Source: a virus. Taken from it: a DNA stretch of 47,886 nucleotides. Under the pieces are notes generated by a model. That model was not told where the DNA came from and did not search any database. It worked only from the letters and a program-made list of their open reading frames with translations. Positions 5,680-13,555 of this stretch are shown one piece after another (within the stretch, counting starts at the first letter, position 1; each line of letters begins with the position of its first letter). A program made the position numbers and the translations under genes. The DNA is taken from positions 1 through 47,886 of IMG/VR virus record IMGVR_UViG_3300024429_000015. One strand, given 5' to 3'.

Positions 5680-5707
5680 TTGACAACTTCTCAAATGTAT
5701 GTATAAT
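5680..5707 (+). promoter_or_regulatory. Sigma70-type promoter of the late (packaging/structural) region
   Basis: TTGACA (5680-5685), 16 bases, TATAAT (5702-5707), 62 bases before the small terminase start. It is a near-consensus promoter, and no other strong rightward promoter was seen until 31.96 kb. Confidence 0.8.
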
Positions 5708-5769
5708 TAGTATGGGTTGGAAGTATGTATCGGGGATATGTAGAGTGAGTATGTACATAGAGGTGGAAG

Positions 5770-6264
5770 ATGACCAAACGTGAGGAAGTAGTTAAGGAAG
5801 CGTTAAAGCCTGAGAACTTGCCTCCAAAAAAGGTGAGGATGATTGATAAGAATATATTGCAATCGTTCTTTATGGGCGATACAGTGAATCAGATAGCAGT
5901 GGCGATAAACAAAACAGAGAGTGCTGTGCGGTCTGCTCTTAACAGGCCAGAGGTACAGCGGGAACTTAAGCGTCTGGATACAAGAATTGAGACTGAACTT
6001 GTACGGCAGAAGGTGGGAGCCGCTAGGACGCTCAAAGAGGCAGCTGTTAAGGCTGCGTCTCAGCTTGTGGAGACAATGGAAAATGCGAGTAGTTTGAAGG
6101 ACAAAAACTGGGCAGCTCTTAAGGTACTAGAGTATGTGCTTGGGAAGCCGAAGGTCTCAGTAGAAGTGAGTGCAGGCAAGAGTGATTTGACAGATGAGGA
6201 TTGGGAGGAGATGGAGGAAGGAGTAGCAAAAGTTGAGAAGTTTGAGGAGGGCAAAGATGACTAG
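5770..6264 (+). CDS. terS: Terminase small subunit
   Basis: 164 residues. An N-terminal helix-turn-helix (residues about 25-60: FFMGDTVNQIAVAINKTESA, then VRSALNRPEVQ) precedes a helical region (IETELVRQKVGAARTLKEAA...) suited to oligomerisation, and an acidic tail. This is the layout of small terminases, which recognise the packaging site and recruit the large subunit. It lies directly upstream of terL at the start of the late transcript. AGAGGTGG precedes the ATG. Confidence 0.8.
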   Translation: MTKREEVVKEALKPENLPPKKVRMIDKNILQSFFMGDTVNQIAVAINKTESAVRSALNRPEVQRELKRLDTRIETELVRQKVGAARTLKEAAVKAASQLVETMENASSLKDKNWAALKVLEYVLGKPKVSVEVSAGKSDLTDEDWEEMEEGVAKVEKFEEGKDD

Positions 6265-6316
6265 GGGTGTACAAATACATACGCCGACAATTAAAAGACC
6301 GCCACTTGGTAGATAG
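6257..6316 (+). CDS. Possible 19-residue peptide overlapping terS end
   Basis: MTRGVQIHTPTIKRPPLGR, with GAGGAGGG 6 bases before the ATG and the ATG overlapping the terS stop. The binding site is good but it overlaps terS codons, so it could be chance. Confidence 0.3.
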   Translation: MTRGVQIHTPTIKRPPLGR

Positions 6317-6325
6317 AGAAAGTAA

Positions 6326-6385
6326 TAGCTCATAAACTTCTAGTGCCTACCTGCCTGGCCCCATTCAGACAAGCAGGATGAGCTA
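6326..6385 (+). other. RNA secondary structure between terS and terL
   Basis: TAGCTCAT (6326-6333) pairs perfectly with ATGAGCTA (6378-6385). CCTGC (6350-6354) pairs with GCAGG (6373-6377), directly adjoining the first stem. No T-run follows, so it is more likely an mRNA processing or translation-control element than a terminator. Confidence 0.45.
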
Positions 6386-6400
6386 CTAAGGATAGAGAAC

Positions 6401-6598
6401 GTGATAGTAGGCAAACTCAAAGAGCCTCTGGTAATGGATGTGGGTGATAGACAAGATGTGTATATATGTAGAGGTGTATGGGTGAGGGCAGAGGCACTTG
6501 AAGTACAGCCTGATGGACTCTCTAAAAGTGCAGTGAGAGAAGTGATGCAGAAGATTAAACGTAATTCTGAGTATGAGGGGTTGTTAGAAGGCGAGTAA
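6401..6598 (+). CDS. Small hypothetical protein between terS and terL
   Basis: 65 residues from a GTG start (AAGGAT upstream). Strand-rich first half (LVMDVGDRQDVYICRGVWVRA) and helical second half (KSAVREVMQKIKRNSEYEGL). Function unknown; transcribed with the terminase genes. Confidence 0.5.
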   Translation: MIVGKLKEPLVMDVGDRQDVYICRGVWVRAEALEVQPDGLSKSAVREVMQKIKRNSEYEGLLEGE

Positions 6599-6607
6599 AG
6601 CGAGGTG

Positions 6608-6673
6608 ATGCTGATGAACGGTACACACGGGACTGATTGTCAATGTGAACAGTGCCGAGGCTGGATAGGTTAA
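6608..6673 (+). CDS. Possible 19-21-residue CxC-x2-C peptide
   Basis: Short frame containing NGTHGTDCQCEQCRGWIG. GAGGTG sits 6 bases ahead of the second ATG (6614), the likely start. The cysteine pattern could bind metal. Too short to be certain. Confidence 0.35.
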   Translation: MLMNGTHGTDCQCEQCRGWIG

Positions 6674-6693
6674 GGGTGGAGGGAGGGTAATGG

Positions 6694-8221
6694 ATGAGTA
6701 GTAAAGAGAGGCTGAGGAAAAAGTGTCGAGAGGACTTGTTCTACCTCGCCAAGTACATACTGGGGTTTGACTTTCTCATAGAACGATTCCACAAACCCAT
6801 ATGTGACTTTATACAAGACATGACTGTTCATCGCAAACTAGTACGTATGCCACGAGGCTTCCTTTAAGACAACTGTGTGTTCACAGGCGTTTCCGATATG
6901 GCTCACTATTAATAATCCTAATGTACGCATATTACTAGCCAACATGGTCTATGACAATGCAGCTAAAAATGTGCATGTGATTAGGAAGAAGTGGGAGAAC
7001 TGTACGAGGCTGAGAGAGTTGTTTCCTGAGTTCTTTCCCAAAGGACATGCTCATAGTTCCAGGTGGAGTGATGCGTGTGCAGAAGTGGCTAGAAGTGCAG
7101 ATTGGGATGTAGGGACATATGAGAGTGTTGGAGTAGGGGGCAGTAAGATTGGGTCTCACTACAATTTCATCATAGAGGATGATTTGGTAGGGGCTAAAAA
7201 GGATTCGTTGAGTGGGTTGGAGATATTGCCCAATGCTGATGATATACAGAAGGCAATTGGATGGCACGCCCTTGCTCTCAACTTGTTAGTTAATCCAAAG
7301 GAAGATTATATATTTAATATAGGGACGAGGTGGGGACAGTACGATCTCATCAGACACATCATTGACAATCAGCCATATTACAAGAAGTGGGAGATTGATG
7401 CTGTACTAATGGATGAGAAGGGGATTGCCCTCAAAAATAGTGAGTGGGTTCCTACATATCCTGAGAGATTTGACCTGGAACGACTGGAAGAAATACGAGA
7501 CGAGCAAGGTGATTATATCTTCAGCATGATGTATTTAGGTAAGCCGTATAATGTAGAGGACATGATATTCAGAGATGAGTGGGTCAAAAACTTTGATGGA
7601 TGTTTACCAGAAGGCAAACTTTATGCAGGACTGGATGCAGCGTTTGCCAAGACCAAGCGTAGTGATTACACAGCCATTCCTCGTGTTCACGTCAGTGCTG
7701 ACAAGGAACTCAGAGTACATGACTATGTGAGAGCAAAGCTCAATCCGTCTCAAATAATTGATAAGGTGTTTGAGCTGAAGGATGATGAGAGAGGGTTTGA
7801 GTGGATAGCGATGGAGAAGACAACGTATGAGCAAACATTAAAGCACTATATTGAGCTGAGGAATAGAGAACGAGCTAAGACAGGCAAGCCTCCAGTGATT
7901 GTGAAGCCCGTTAAGCGTCCCAAGGGTGAGACCAAAGCTATGCATATTAGAGCACTGCAGCCTTTGTGTATGGCAGGTAACTTCTACGTCAGACCTTGGA
8001 TGAGAGAGCTGAGAAATGAGTTTAGAGAGTTCACTGGTAGAGATACTGGTGGACATGATGATTTACTAGATGCAATAGCAGATGTGTTTCATTTGATACA
8101 CTACCCTCAACACTCCTTACCAGCGAAGGTACGTGACCCCTTTAGTCTGGAGAGTGTGATGGAAGAATTACTAGAGGTGAAACGAGAGCCTGTAAGAGCT
8201 AGACAGCTTTTAGAGAGGTAA
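6694..8221 (+). CDS. terL: Terminase large subunit, read through an apparent +1 frameshift
   Basis: ATP-driven packaging motor and nuclease. Residues 1-57 are in one frame (6694-6864), which stops at TAA 6865. The rest continues in the next frame from 6866, giving about 508 residues if one T is skipped. The joined sequence restores the Walker A motif RMPRGFL-KTTV with Lys58. Walker B is FIIEDD (about 158-163). RNase H-type nuclease residues are Asp314 (LYAGLDAAF), Glu374 (IAMEKTT) and the GGHDDLLDA pair near 455. Neither fragment alone could be a working terminase. Either translation shifts frame here or the sequence has a one-base error or mutation. Confidence 0.85.
6854..6868 (+). promoter_or_regulatory. 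Candidate programmed +1 frameshift site in terL
   Basis: Reading CGA GGC TTC CTT TAA G: CTT (6862-6864) can re-pair as TTT one base on, exactly as at the prfB site CTT TGA C, after which AAG supplies the Walker A lysine. GAGG (6854-6857), a Shine-Dalgarno-like word, lies 4 bases before CTT; in prfB the gap is 3. A one-base insertion error is the alternative. Confidence 0.5.
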
Positions 8222-8271
8222 GTTGGAGAGAGGAAGGGCCTCGACAGAGGTAACTTACAAAGGAGGCAAAA

Positions 8272-8580
8272 ATGCCACAGCAAGTAAAGATTCAAGGTTG
8301 GCACTCTAGCGGTGAGAAGTCAGCAGCAACTCAATCAATTAAGACGGGTGCTGGAGTTCTACACGGAATTATGATTGAGACAGATGGAGCACAGGATGTT
8401 ACTGCTCAGTTGTCTGATGATGCAGATGGGACTAGTGGAACGAAATTGACTACAGCAATAGTTGTACCTGCTACTGATAGGTATGGGGGTGTATTTGGAA
8501 TGAATGTAGCTTTCTCTACTGGTTGTTATCTTACCCTATCGGGTAGCGGAACTGAAGTAGCAATCGTCTACTACAGATAG
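8272..8580 (+). CDS. Small virion-associated protein (putative)
   Basis: 102 residues, Gly/Thr/Ser-rich, predicted beta (IKTGAGVLHGIMIETDG, VAFSTGCYLTLSGSGTEVAI). AAAGGAGG precedes the ATG. The composition and the position between terL and a beta-helix protein suggest a small decoration or fibre-associated protein, similar in style to the product at 9817-10128. No family recognised. Confidence 0.6.
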   Translation: MPQQVKIQGWHSSGEKSAATQSIKTGAGVLHGIMIETDGAQDVTAQLSDDADGTSGTKLTTAIVVPATDRYGGVFGMNVAFSTGCYLTLSGSGTEVAIVYYR

Positions 8581-8590
8581 GAGATAAAAA

Positions 8591-9502
8591 ATGGCAAGTA
8601 TAATTAGAGGAATGGGAATTAGGCAGGAAACAATAGAGGACGTTTATTATGTAGATGGAGTAGCAGGGCTTGATACTAATGCTGGAACAACAGTAGCAGC
8701 TTCCTTCAAAACTATAGCCACGGCTCTTGATGCAGCTGATGACGACTATACTGATGATGCTATGACTTCAATCTATATAAAGCCTGGTGAGTACGAAGAA
8801 GATGACTTGCTGTTTGCAGGTCATGGATTGAGACTTATTGGACTGGGTGTACCAGGTAGAGATAGTGGTGTTCATGTAGTAGCTCCTGACAATGCTTCGG
8901 CTTATGGCAGTATAGCATTGGCAGCAGCTAATGTTGAGATAGCAAATATTTGTTTTGAAATGGGAGCTAGTGCGCAGCCAGTATTGTATGCAGTAGCTAT
9001 GGACAACTGTTGGATACATGACTGTACCTTCTACTGTGATTCAGTTCCAACTAATGTTTGTTGTGTAGAAGCACATGATATTAGAAATACCGTCATAGAG
9101 AAAAATAAGTTTTTTGGTGGAAAGACTTATGGATGGTACGGAATAAGTGGAGCAGATACGTATTTTATTGAATCTATCATACGAGACAATCTATTTGCTG
9201 GAAGTTCTGTTGGGGGCTATGGTAGTGGTGCAAAGGCTATATATATTCATACAGACCAAACAGTATATGGTAGTGTAATTGAGAATAACAAAATACTCAT
9301 GGCAGCTGTTGCTGGAAGTCCCATAGGAATTGATATTGACGCACATACTGATGACAGATGTGGGCTTATGATAAATGATAACTATGTACTGGTGCCTAGT
9401 GGCAAAACTCCCATTGAAACTGCTTTTGCTGTTCCTGGCATGCTTCATAATCATACTGCTGCTGGTACGACTATTGTTGACCCTAATCCAGTAGTAACTT
9501 AA
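8591..9502 (+). CDS. Beta-helix (pectin-lyase-fold) virion protein
   Basis: 303 residues. After YYVDGVAGLDTNAGTT and ASFKTIATALDAA, typical of the start of pectin-lyase-like beta-helices, the chain shows repeated short strand-turn units such as NVEIANICFEMGA, DNCWIHDCTFYCD, NTVIEKNKFFGG and SIIRDNLFAGSS. This fold is common in phage tailspikes that bind or cleave surface polysaccharides. No catalytic site can be assigned. A paralogue lies at 10478-11482. Confidence 0.7.
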   Translation: MASIIRGMGIRQETIEDVYYVDGVAGLDTNAGTTVAASFKTIATALDAADDDYTDDAMTSIYIKPGEYEEDDLLFAGHGLRLIGLGVPGRDSGVHVVAPDNASAYGSIALAAANVEIANICFEMGASAQPVLYAVAMDNCWIHDCTFYCDSVPTNVCCVEAHDIRNTVIEKNKFFGGKTYGWYGISGADTYFIESIIRDNLFAGSSVGGYGSGAKAIYIHTDQTVYGSVIENNKILMAAVAGSPIGIDIDAHTDDRCGLMINDNYVLVPSGKTPIETAFAVPGMLHNHTAAGTTIVDPNPVVT

Positions 9503-9512
9503 GGAGGGAACC

Positions 9513-9701
9513 ATGCCAGACGATATGATTAAAATCTATCGTTGGGATGTTTGTTCAAACTGTAGTGGAGATGGATTAGCTAACATGGTAGGTGATAGTG
9601 AAGAGGGCGAATGTCCTATGTGTGAGGGATTTGGTTTTGTTAAGTCAACAAGTTATTTTGAGCTTAATGTAACAGAACTTAAAGGTTACTTAGGACTATA
9701 G
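9513..9701 (+). CDS. DnaJ-type zinc-finger small protein
   Basis: 62 residues with CSNCSGDG and CPMCEGFG, the CxxCxGxG pair seen also at 3331-3675. GGAGGG precedes the ATG. Probably one zinc; role unknown. It is unusual between virion genes. Confidence 0.6.
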   Translation: MPDDMIKIYRWDVCSNCSGDGLANMVGDSEEGECPMCEGFGFVKSTSYFELNVTELKGYLGL

Positions 9702-9710
9702 GAGGTGATG

Positions 9711-9806
9711 ATGAGACCAAAGGAATATGAGGGTAAGACGAAGGAAGAGATTTGGGGGCCTCCAGCTCCTAAACCTGTTAAGACTAGACAGGTTTCACCA
9801 AGATAA
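9711..9806 (+). CDS. Small proline/lysine-rich peptide
   Basis: 31 residues, KEEIWGPPAPKPVKTRQVSP within it. GGAGGTG is placed well for this ATG. Function unknown. Confidence 0.5.
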   Translation: MRPKEYEGKTKEEIWGPPAPKPVKTRQVSPR

Positions 9807-9816
9807 AAAGAGCAAA

Positions 9817-10128
9817 ATGCCACTTCATGTTGAACAAGTACAATCTTTGAATTATAGTGCTCCTGATACTGATGCAACTGTTAATACTACTGCTACTACT
9901 GAGATTGTACCTGCTAATTCTGCTCGTAAGTATTTGGTTATTGTAAATGCTAGTGATGTTATTATGTATTTAGCTGTTGGGGCTAATGCTGAAAAAACTA
10001 AAGGAATATATCTTGCTGCTAATGGTGGAAGTTTTGAAATGATTACTGCAAACTTATCTGCTGAAGCTGTAGATGCAATATCTGCTTCTGGTAGTAGCAA
10101 GACTGTAACTGTTCAGGAGGCCACATAA
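9817..10128 (+). CDS. Small beta-rich virion-associated protein
   Basis: 103 residues from MPLHVEQVQS. The segment TATTEIVPANSARKYLVIVN followed by VIMYLAVG...KGIYLAANGGSFEMI is a pattern common in small phage decoration or fibre proteins. The upstream binding site is weak (AAAAAGAG). The frame remains open 30 codons further upstream, where it overlaps the preceding peptide. AT-rich, U-ending codons. Confidence 0.6.
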   Translation: MPLHVEQVQSLNYSAPDTDATVNTTATTEIVPANSARKYLVIVNASDVIMYLAVGANAEKTKGIYLAANGGSFEMITANLSAEAVDAISASGSSKTVTVQEAT

Positions 10129-10370
10129 TACCTTTACATAATCCTCCAACGTTTACTATTCCGAAGGAACACGGACATTCTTCAAGTAAAAAACCTAAAA
10201 ATGGAGTAAGTGTTATATTTGCTAAAGGGTTTTTAACTGTTCCAAGAATTTCTATATGCCCTTGGCAAAAAGGGGGAGTATGGCTTACTGAGGTTACTAC
10301 AACTGGATTTATATGGAAAGGCGATAAAAAGTCTTATGCGATAGATTGGATTGCTGTAGGAGAAATATAG
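10128..10370 (+). CDS. H-type-lectin-like fibre protein with apparent ATA start
   Basis: 80 residues. GVSVIFAKGFLTVPRISICP, VWLTEVTTTGFIW and YAIDWIAVGEI match the strand pattern of H-type lectin-like receptor-binding domains (FPKPF...PPxV, VTTTGFT, WIAIG). No ATG, GTG or TTG exists between the preceding in-frame stop and the conserved region. AGGAGG lies 7 bases before an ATA that overlaps the previous stop as TAATA, exactly where TAATG would be expected. It may start at ATA (poor translation) or be disabled by an ATG to ATA change. Confidence 0.55.
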   Translation: MPLHNPPTFTIPKEHGHSSSKKPKNGVSVIFAKGFLTVPRISICPWQKGGVWLTEVTTTGFIWKGDKKSYAIDWIAVGEI

Positions 10371-10377
10371 GAGGTGG

Positions 10378-10476
10378 ATGTTGAAACAAACTGTACAAAG
10401 CATAGATGAGACTAGAAACCAGCAGTGCTGGTGGAGGAATAAGCGTGGGAAATCTGCGTTAGACAAGGAGGAATGA
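10378..10476 (+). CDS. Small hypothetical peptide
   Basis: 32 residues, MLKQTVQSIDETRNQQCWWR then a basic end. AGGAGG lies close before the ATG. It ends 1 base before the next gene's ATG (TGAAATG). Function unknown. Confidence 0.45.
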   Translation: MLKQTVQSIDETRNQQCWWRNKRGKSALDKEE

Positions 10477-10477
10477 A

Positions 10478-11482
10478 ATGTCTGGACTTTATTTGAAGAA
10501 CAAGTTTGCTAAAGAATTAGTAATGCGTCTGAAGCAGTCAACTGTAGGAAAGACGTATTATGTAGATGGGACGTATGGAAATGATAGTGGTTCAGGTCTA
10601 TATCCGTTTGATGCTAAAAAGACTGTTCAGGGGGGAGTGGATGCAGTAACCACAAATCGAGGGGATGTTGTTGTAGTCGGGGCTGGCAGGTATTATGAGA
10701 ATGTACGTATTACCAAAAGTAAAATGACTCTGATGGGGGCACAGACTGGAGGTAAGCAGTCTGTTAGTATTAGAGCTGCTGGAGCAGGATTAGCAGGAGC
10801 AGACCATGCAGAGGCTACTCCTCTGTATGGATATACCACGTTAGAAGGTTTAACGATACGTGGCTCTTGTGTTACAGTAAATGCAGCCTCTGTTGAAATT
10901 TGTGGACTTGAACTTGATACTTCTGGTTATCAATATGAGACAAGTCAGTACTATGTCTATTCTGGTATCTATGTAGGCGAAGGAACTAGAATCAGTTCTG
11001 GTTACAACTATGACTGTAATGGTTCTTACATCCATGATTGTATCTTCAAACGTGGTGCAACAGGAATATTGTATGATGGTGCTGCTGAAGATCATAGACT
11101 AGTAGATAATCTATTCTACCGAACAGAGGGTGGTGCTACGAAGGGTGGCGTGTTTATCTGTCCAGGTAGTAACAGACAATCTCAGCGAATACTTATAGCA
11201 GATAATACCTTTATGGAAATGGAAGATTTGTGCTATGGTATCCTTGGATATAGCCATCCTGAGGTAAAGGCTGTTATGGTCTTACGTAATGCGTTCCTTT
11301 CAAAACAAGGTAAAGATATGACTGATGCTATCTGTTATCTTGGAACAGGAGAATGGTTGGTGGCGGGTAATTGGTTTGGATGCAGTAGTGCAGCTTCTAT
11401 GGAGGGTAATAGTTGGACTGCAGGGAACTATGAAGGTTCAGCTGGAAATGACCCAATGACTCTATTCCTGACTGAGGCATAA
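10478..11482 (+). CDS. Beta-helix (pectin-lyase-fold) virion protein, second copy type
   Basis: 334 residues. TYYVDGTYGNDSGSGLYPFD followed by KKTVQGGVDAVTTNRGDVVV is the common start of right-handed beta-helix domains. Strand-turn units follow: LEGLTIRGSCVTV, VEICGLELDTSG, SYIHDCIFKRG, HRLVDNLFYRTEGG, ILIADNTFMEMED, AVMVLRNAFLSK. Similar in plan to 8591-9502 but well diverged. Likely a tailspike or fibre that binds surface glycan. Confidence 0.7.
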   Translation: MSGLYLKNKFAKELVMRLKQSTVGKTYYVDGTYGNDSGSGLYPFDAKKTVQGGVDAVTTNRGDVVVVGAGRYYENVRITKSKMTLMGAQTGGKQSVSIRAAGAGLAGADHAEATPLYGYTTLEGLTIRGSCVTVNAASVEICGLELDTSGYQYETSQYYVYSGIYVGEGTRISSGYNYDCNGSYIHDCIFKRGATGILYDGAAEDHRLVDNLFYRTEGGATKGGVFICPGSNRQSQRILIADNTFMEMEDLCYGILGYSHPEVKAVMVLRNAFLSKQGKDMTDAICYLGTGEWLVAGNWFGCSSAASMEGNSWTAGNYEGSAGNDPMTLFLTEA

Positions 11483-11484
11483 GA

Positions 11485-11655
11485 ATGTTATATCAAGTAA
11501 AATACATAGTGAGTGTAGTTGTTGAGGCAGAAGACGAGAATGAAGCGGGTGGGAAAGGTAGGAAGAGTGTTATAACTCATGCTGAGAATGATTGGTGGAA
11601 TGAACACTTGTTGGGTGTTGAAGTGGAAAAAATGGGTAAGTTGGAAAGTGAATAA
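11485..11655 (+). CDS. Small hypothetical protein
   Basis: 56 residues, MLYQVKYIVSVVVEAEDENE then KSVITHAENDWWNEHLLGVE. The strand-then-acidic pattern resembles short phage proteins of unknown role. No strong ribosome binding site; probably coupled to the gene ending 3 bases upstream. Confidence 0.5.
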   Translation: MLYQVKYIVSVVVEAEDENEAGGKGRKSVITHAENDWWNEHLLGVEVEKMGKLESE

Positions 11656-11693
11656 GGTATGGGGTACACCTTTAAGTACCCCACCAAACTCTA

Positions 11694-12368
11694 ATGAACA
11701 GAATCATTACACCGTACAAATCAGTACAAAAAGTTCTTATCGGTGTGCCGTTTGGACGACCCCAGGCTTTAATGCCTAGTCGTGCTTGGGTTGCACTGAT
11801 TGTAAGTGCTTCAATAAATCCTAACTATGTAGTAGTAGTAAAATATGCTGATGCAGCTTCTGTTGAAATTAACAGGGAACTCATTGTTAACACAGCTCTT
11901 GAGAAGAACTGTGATTGGTGTTTGATGATAGATACTGATATGAGCTATCCACCTAATCTCTTAGATGTGCTTATATCCAGAGACAAGGATGTAATTGGAG
12001 TGCCATATTACAGTCAAGGTTGGAATGATGAGACAAAACAAAGCACTGTCACGCCAGTTATTTATGATTATGATGAAAAGCAAAATTGGCATAGATGGGA
12101 GGAAGTTAAAAAGACTGAACCATTTAAGGTAGAAGCAGTAGGGATGGGAATAATTCTCATAAAAACAGACGTATTCAAACGACTAAAACGACCTTGGTTC
12201 TTTGTCTCTACCTACGAGGATGAAGCGACTATTCTTCCTGTGGGAGAGGATATAAAATTTTGTATGAAGTGTAAGGATGCAGGAATTGAAGTATGGGTTG
12301 ATCCTACATTTGAGGATAGCATTGGGCATTGGCATGGATATGGATTTAGCAAAAAGGATTGTAGATGA
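11694..12368 (+). CDS. GT-A-type glycosyltransferase-like protein (tandem copy 1)
   Basis: 224 residues with a nucleotide-sugar-binding N-terminal pattern (KVLIGVPFG, SVEINRELIVNTALEKN) and CDWCLMIDTDMSY, where DTD is the DxD metal/nucleotide motif. VIGVPYY and an acidic C-terminal GEDIKFCMKCKDAG segment follow. Glycosyltransferases of this type transfer sugars from nucleotide-sugars. The start is uncertain (poor ribosome binding site). It forms a tandem pair with the next gene (ATGA overlap). The target could be host surface glycan or a virion protein. Confidence 0.7.
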   Translation: MNRIITPYKSVQKVLIGVPFGRPQALMPSRAWVALIVSASINPNYVVVVKYADAASVEINRELIVNTALEKNCDWCLMIDTDMSYPPNLLDVLISRDKDVIGVPYYSQGWNDETKQSTVTPVIYDYDEKQNWHRWEEVKKTEPFKVEAVGMGIILIKTDVFKRLKRPWFFVSTYEDEATILPVGEDIKFCMKCKDAGIEVWVDPTFEDSIGHWHGYGFSKKDCR

Positions 12369-13036
12369 GTAAAGTTCTCATTGGCATTCCCTTTGGACAA
12401 TCTCAATCTATGATTCCTCATCAGGCTTGGACAGCTCTGATTGTTAAGGCTTCTGCAAATCCTAATTATACTGCATGTGGAGAATATGCTACTGCTGCTT
12501 CTATTGGTTTCAATAGAGAATACATAGCTGGTAGGTCTTTGGAGAAGGGATGTGACTGGTGCTTGATGGTTGATACTGACATGAGTTATCCAGATAACTT
12601 GTTAGATGTTCTCATGTCCAGAGATAAAGATGTCATTGGTGTACCATACTATAGTGGAGTGTGGTCGCCTACAGGAACTAAAATTGTACCTATTCTTTAC
12701 AACTATAATGAGAAAAAGGATAGTTGGGTTAGGCAAAAGAAGGTTGAGCAAACAGAACTGTTTAAGGTGGATGGAATGGGTGGGGGTGTAATGCTTATAA
12801 AAACAGATGTGTTCAAGAAGCTGGATAAGCCTTGGTTCCTTCATGGTAAGCATGGAGATAAAACTCATATTATGGGTGAGGATGTGTATTTTTGTTCAAA
12901 ATGTAGCGATGCAGGAATAGACATATGGCAAGACCCTACATTTGGTGATAAGGTCAAGCATTGGCACATGTATGGATATAGTAAGAAGGATTGTAGTGAG
13001 GGGGGAAGTACACAACGGCTTCCTATTCCTACTTAG
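12365..13036 (+). CDS. GT-A-type glycosyltransferase-like protein (tandem copy 2)
   Basis: 223 residues. It is clearly paralogous to the gene before it: KVLIGIPFGQSQ, CDWCLMVDTDMSYPDNLLDV (DTD at the DxD position), DVIGVPYYSG, then GEDVYFCSKCSDAGIDIW and KHWHMYGYSKKDC. The two copies share most motif residues while differing elsewhere, so this is a duplication followed by divergence, perhaps with changed sugar or acceptor. Confidence 0.7.
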   Translation: MSKVLIGIPFGQSQSMIPHQAWTALIVKASANPNYTACGEYATAASIGFNREYIAGRSLEKGCDWCLMVDTDMSYPDNLLDVLMSRDKDVIGVPYYSGVWSPTGTKIVPILYNYNEKKDSWVRQKKVEQTELFKVDGMGGGVMLIKTDVFKKLDKPWFLHGKHGDKTHIMGEDVYFCSKCSDAGIDIWQDPTFGDKVKHWHMYGYSKKDCSEGGSTQRLPIPT

Positions 13037-13044
13037 GAGGAGAG

Positions 13045-13554
13045 ATGCCAGCAACTTTTGGAAAAATAACTAAGGGTGGTACTCCTGATTATGTGTCAGC
13101 AAATGGTTTGATGGGAATTAAGTTTACATCAGGTGGTGCGGGGACGCTTGAGTCTATTTCACTATATATACTAGATCATGCAGATAGTGATAAGGTTAAA
13201 TGTGCTGTTTATGATGCTTCTCTTGGTTTACTATCAAATGGAACTACTGAAGAGAAAACAGTTACAGACAGTTACGATGACTGGATGACTTTTAATTTTG
13301 ATACTGCCCCAGTTATTACAGCCTCAACAATTTACTGGTTGTGTTGGTGGGTAAATCAACGAATTGACGTATATTATGATGCCGGTACTACTGACCAAAT
13401 GTTAATAGATAGTTTATCCTATGATACTTGGCCTGATCCTGTAGTTCCAGATAGTTACCCTGATTTAGAATTTTCAATTTATGCAACTTACGCACCATTA
13501 CAGATAAATGTCCATGATTGCACTGACTTAGTAGATAAAGTTATTGGAGGTTAA
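13045..13554 (+). CDS. Beta-sandwich virion protein (putative)
   Basis: 169 residues. ANGLMGIKFTSGGAGTLESI, VKCAVYDASLGLLSNGTTE and WMTFNFDTAPVITASTIYWL form a jelly-roll pattern common in phage and carbohydrate-binding domains. The last 25 residues (LQINVHDCTDLVDKVIGG) may be a joining segment. AGGAGG precedes the ATG. Probably virion or fibre-associated. Confidence 0.55.
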   Translation: MPATFGKITKGGTPDYVSANGLMGIKFTSGGAGTLESISLYILDHADSDKVKCAVYDASLGLLSNGTTEEKTVTDSYDDWMTFNFDTAPVITASTIYWLCWWVNQRIDVYYDAGTTDQMLIDSLSYDTWPDPVVPDSYPDLEFSIYATYAPLQINVHDCTDLVDKVIGG

Positions 13555-13555
13555 T

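Noticed and set aside
11694-13036. Assembly artefact explaining the tandem glycosyltransferase genes
   Set aside because: The copies differ throughout at the base and residue level and each has its own start and stop, so they are a true diverged pair.
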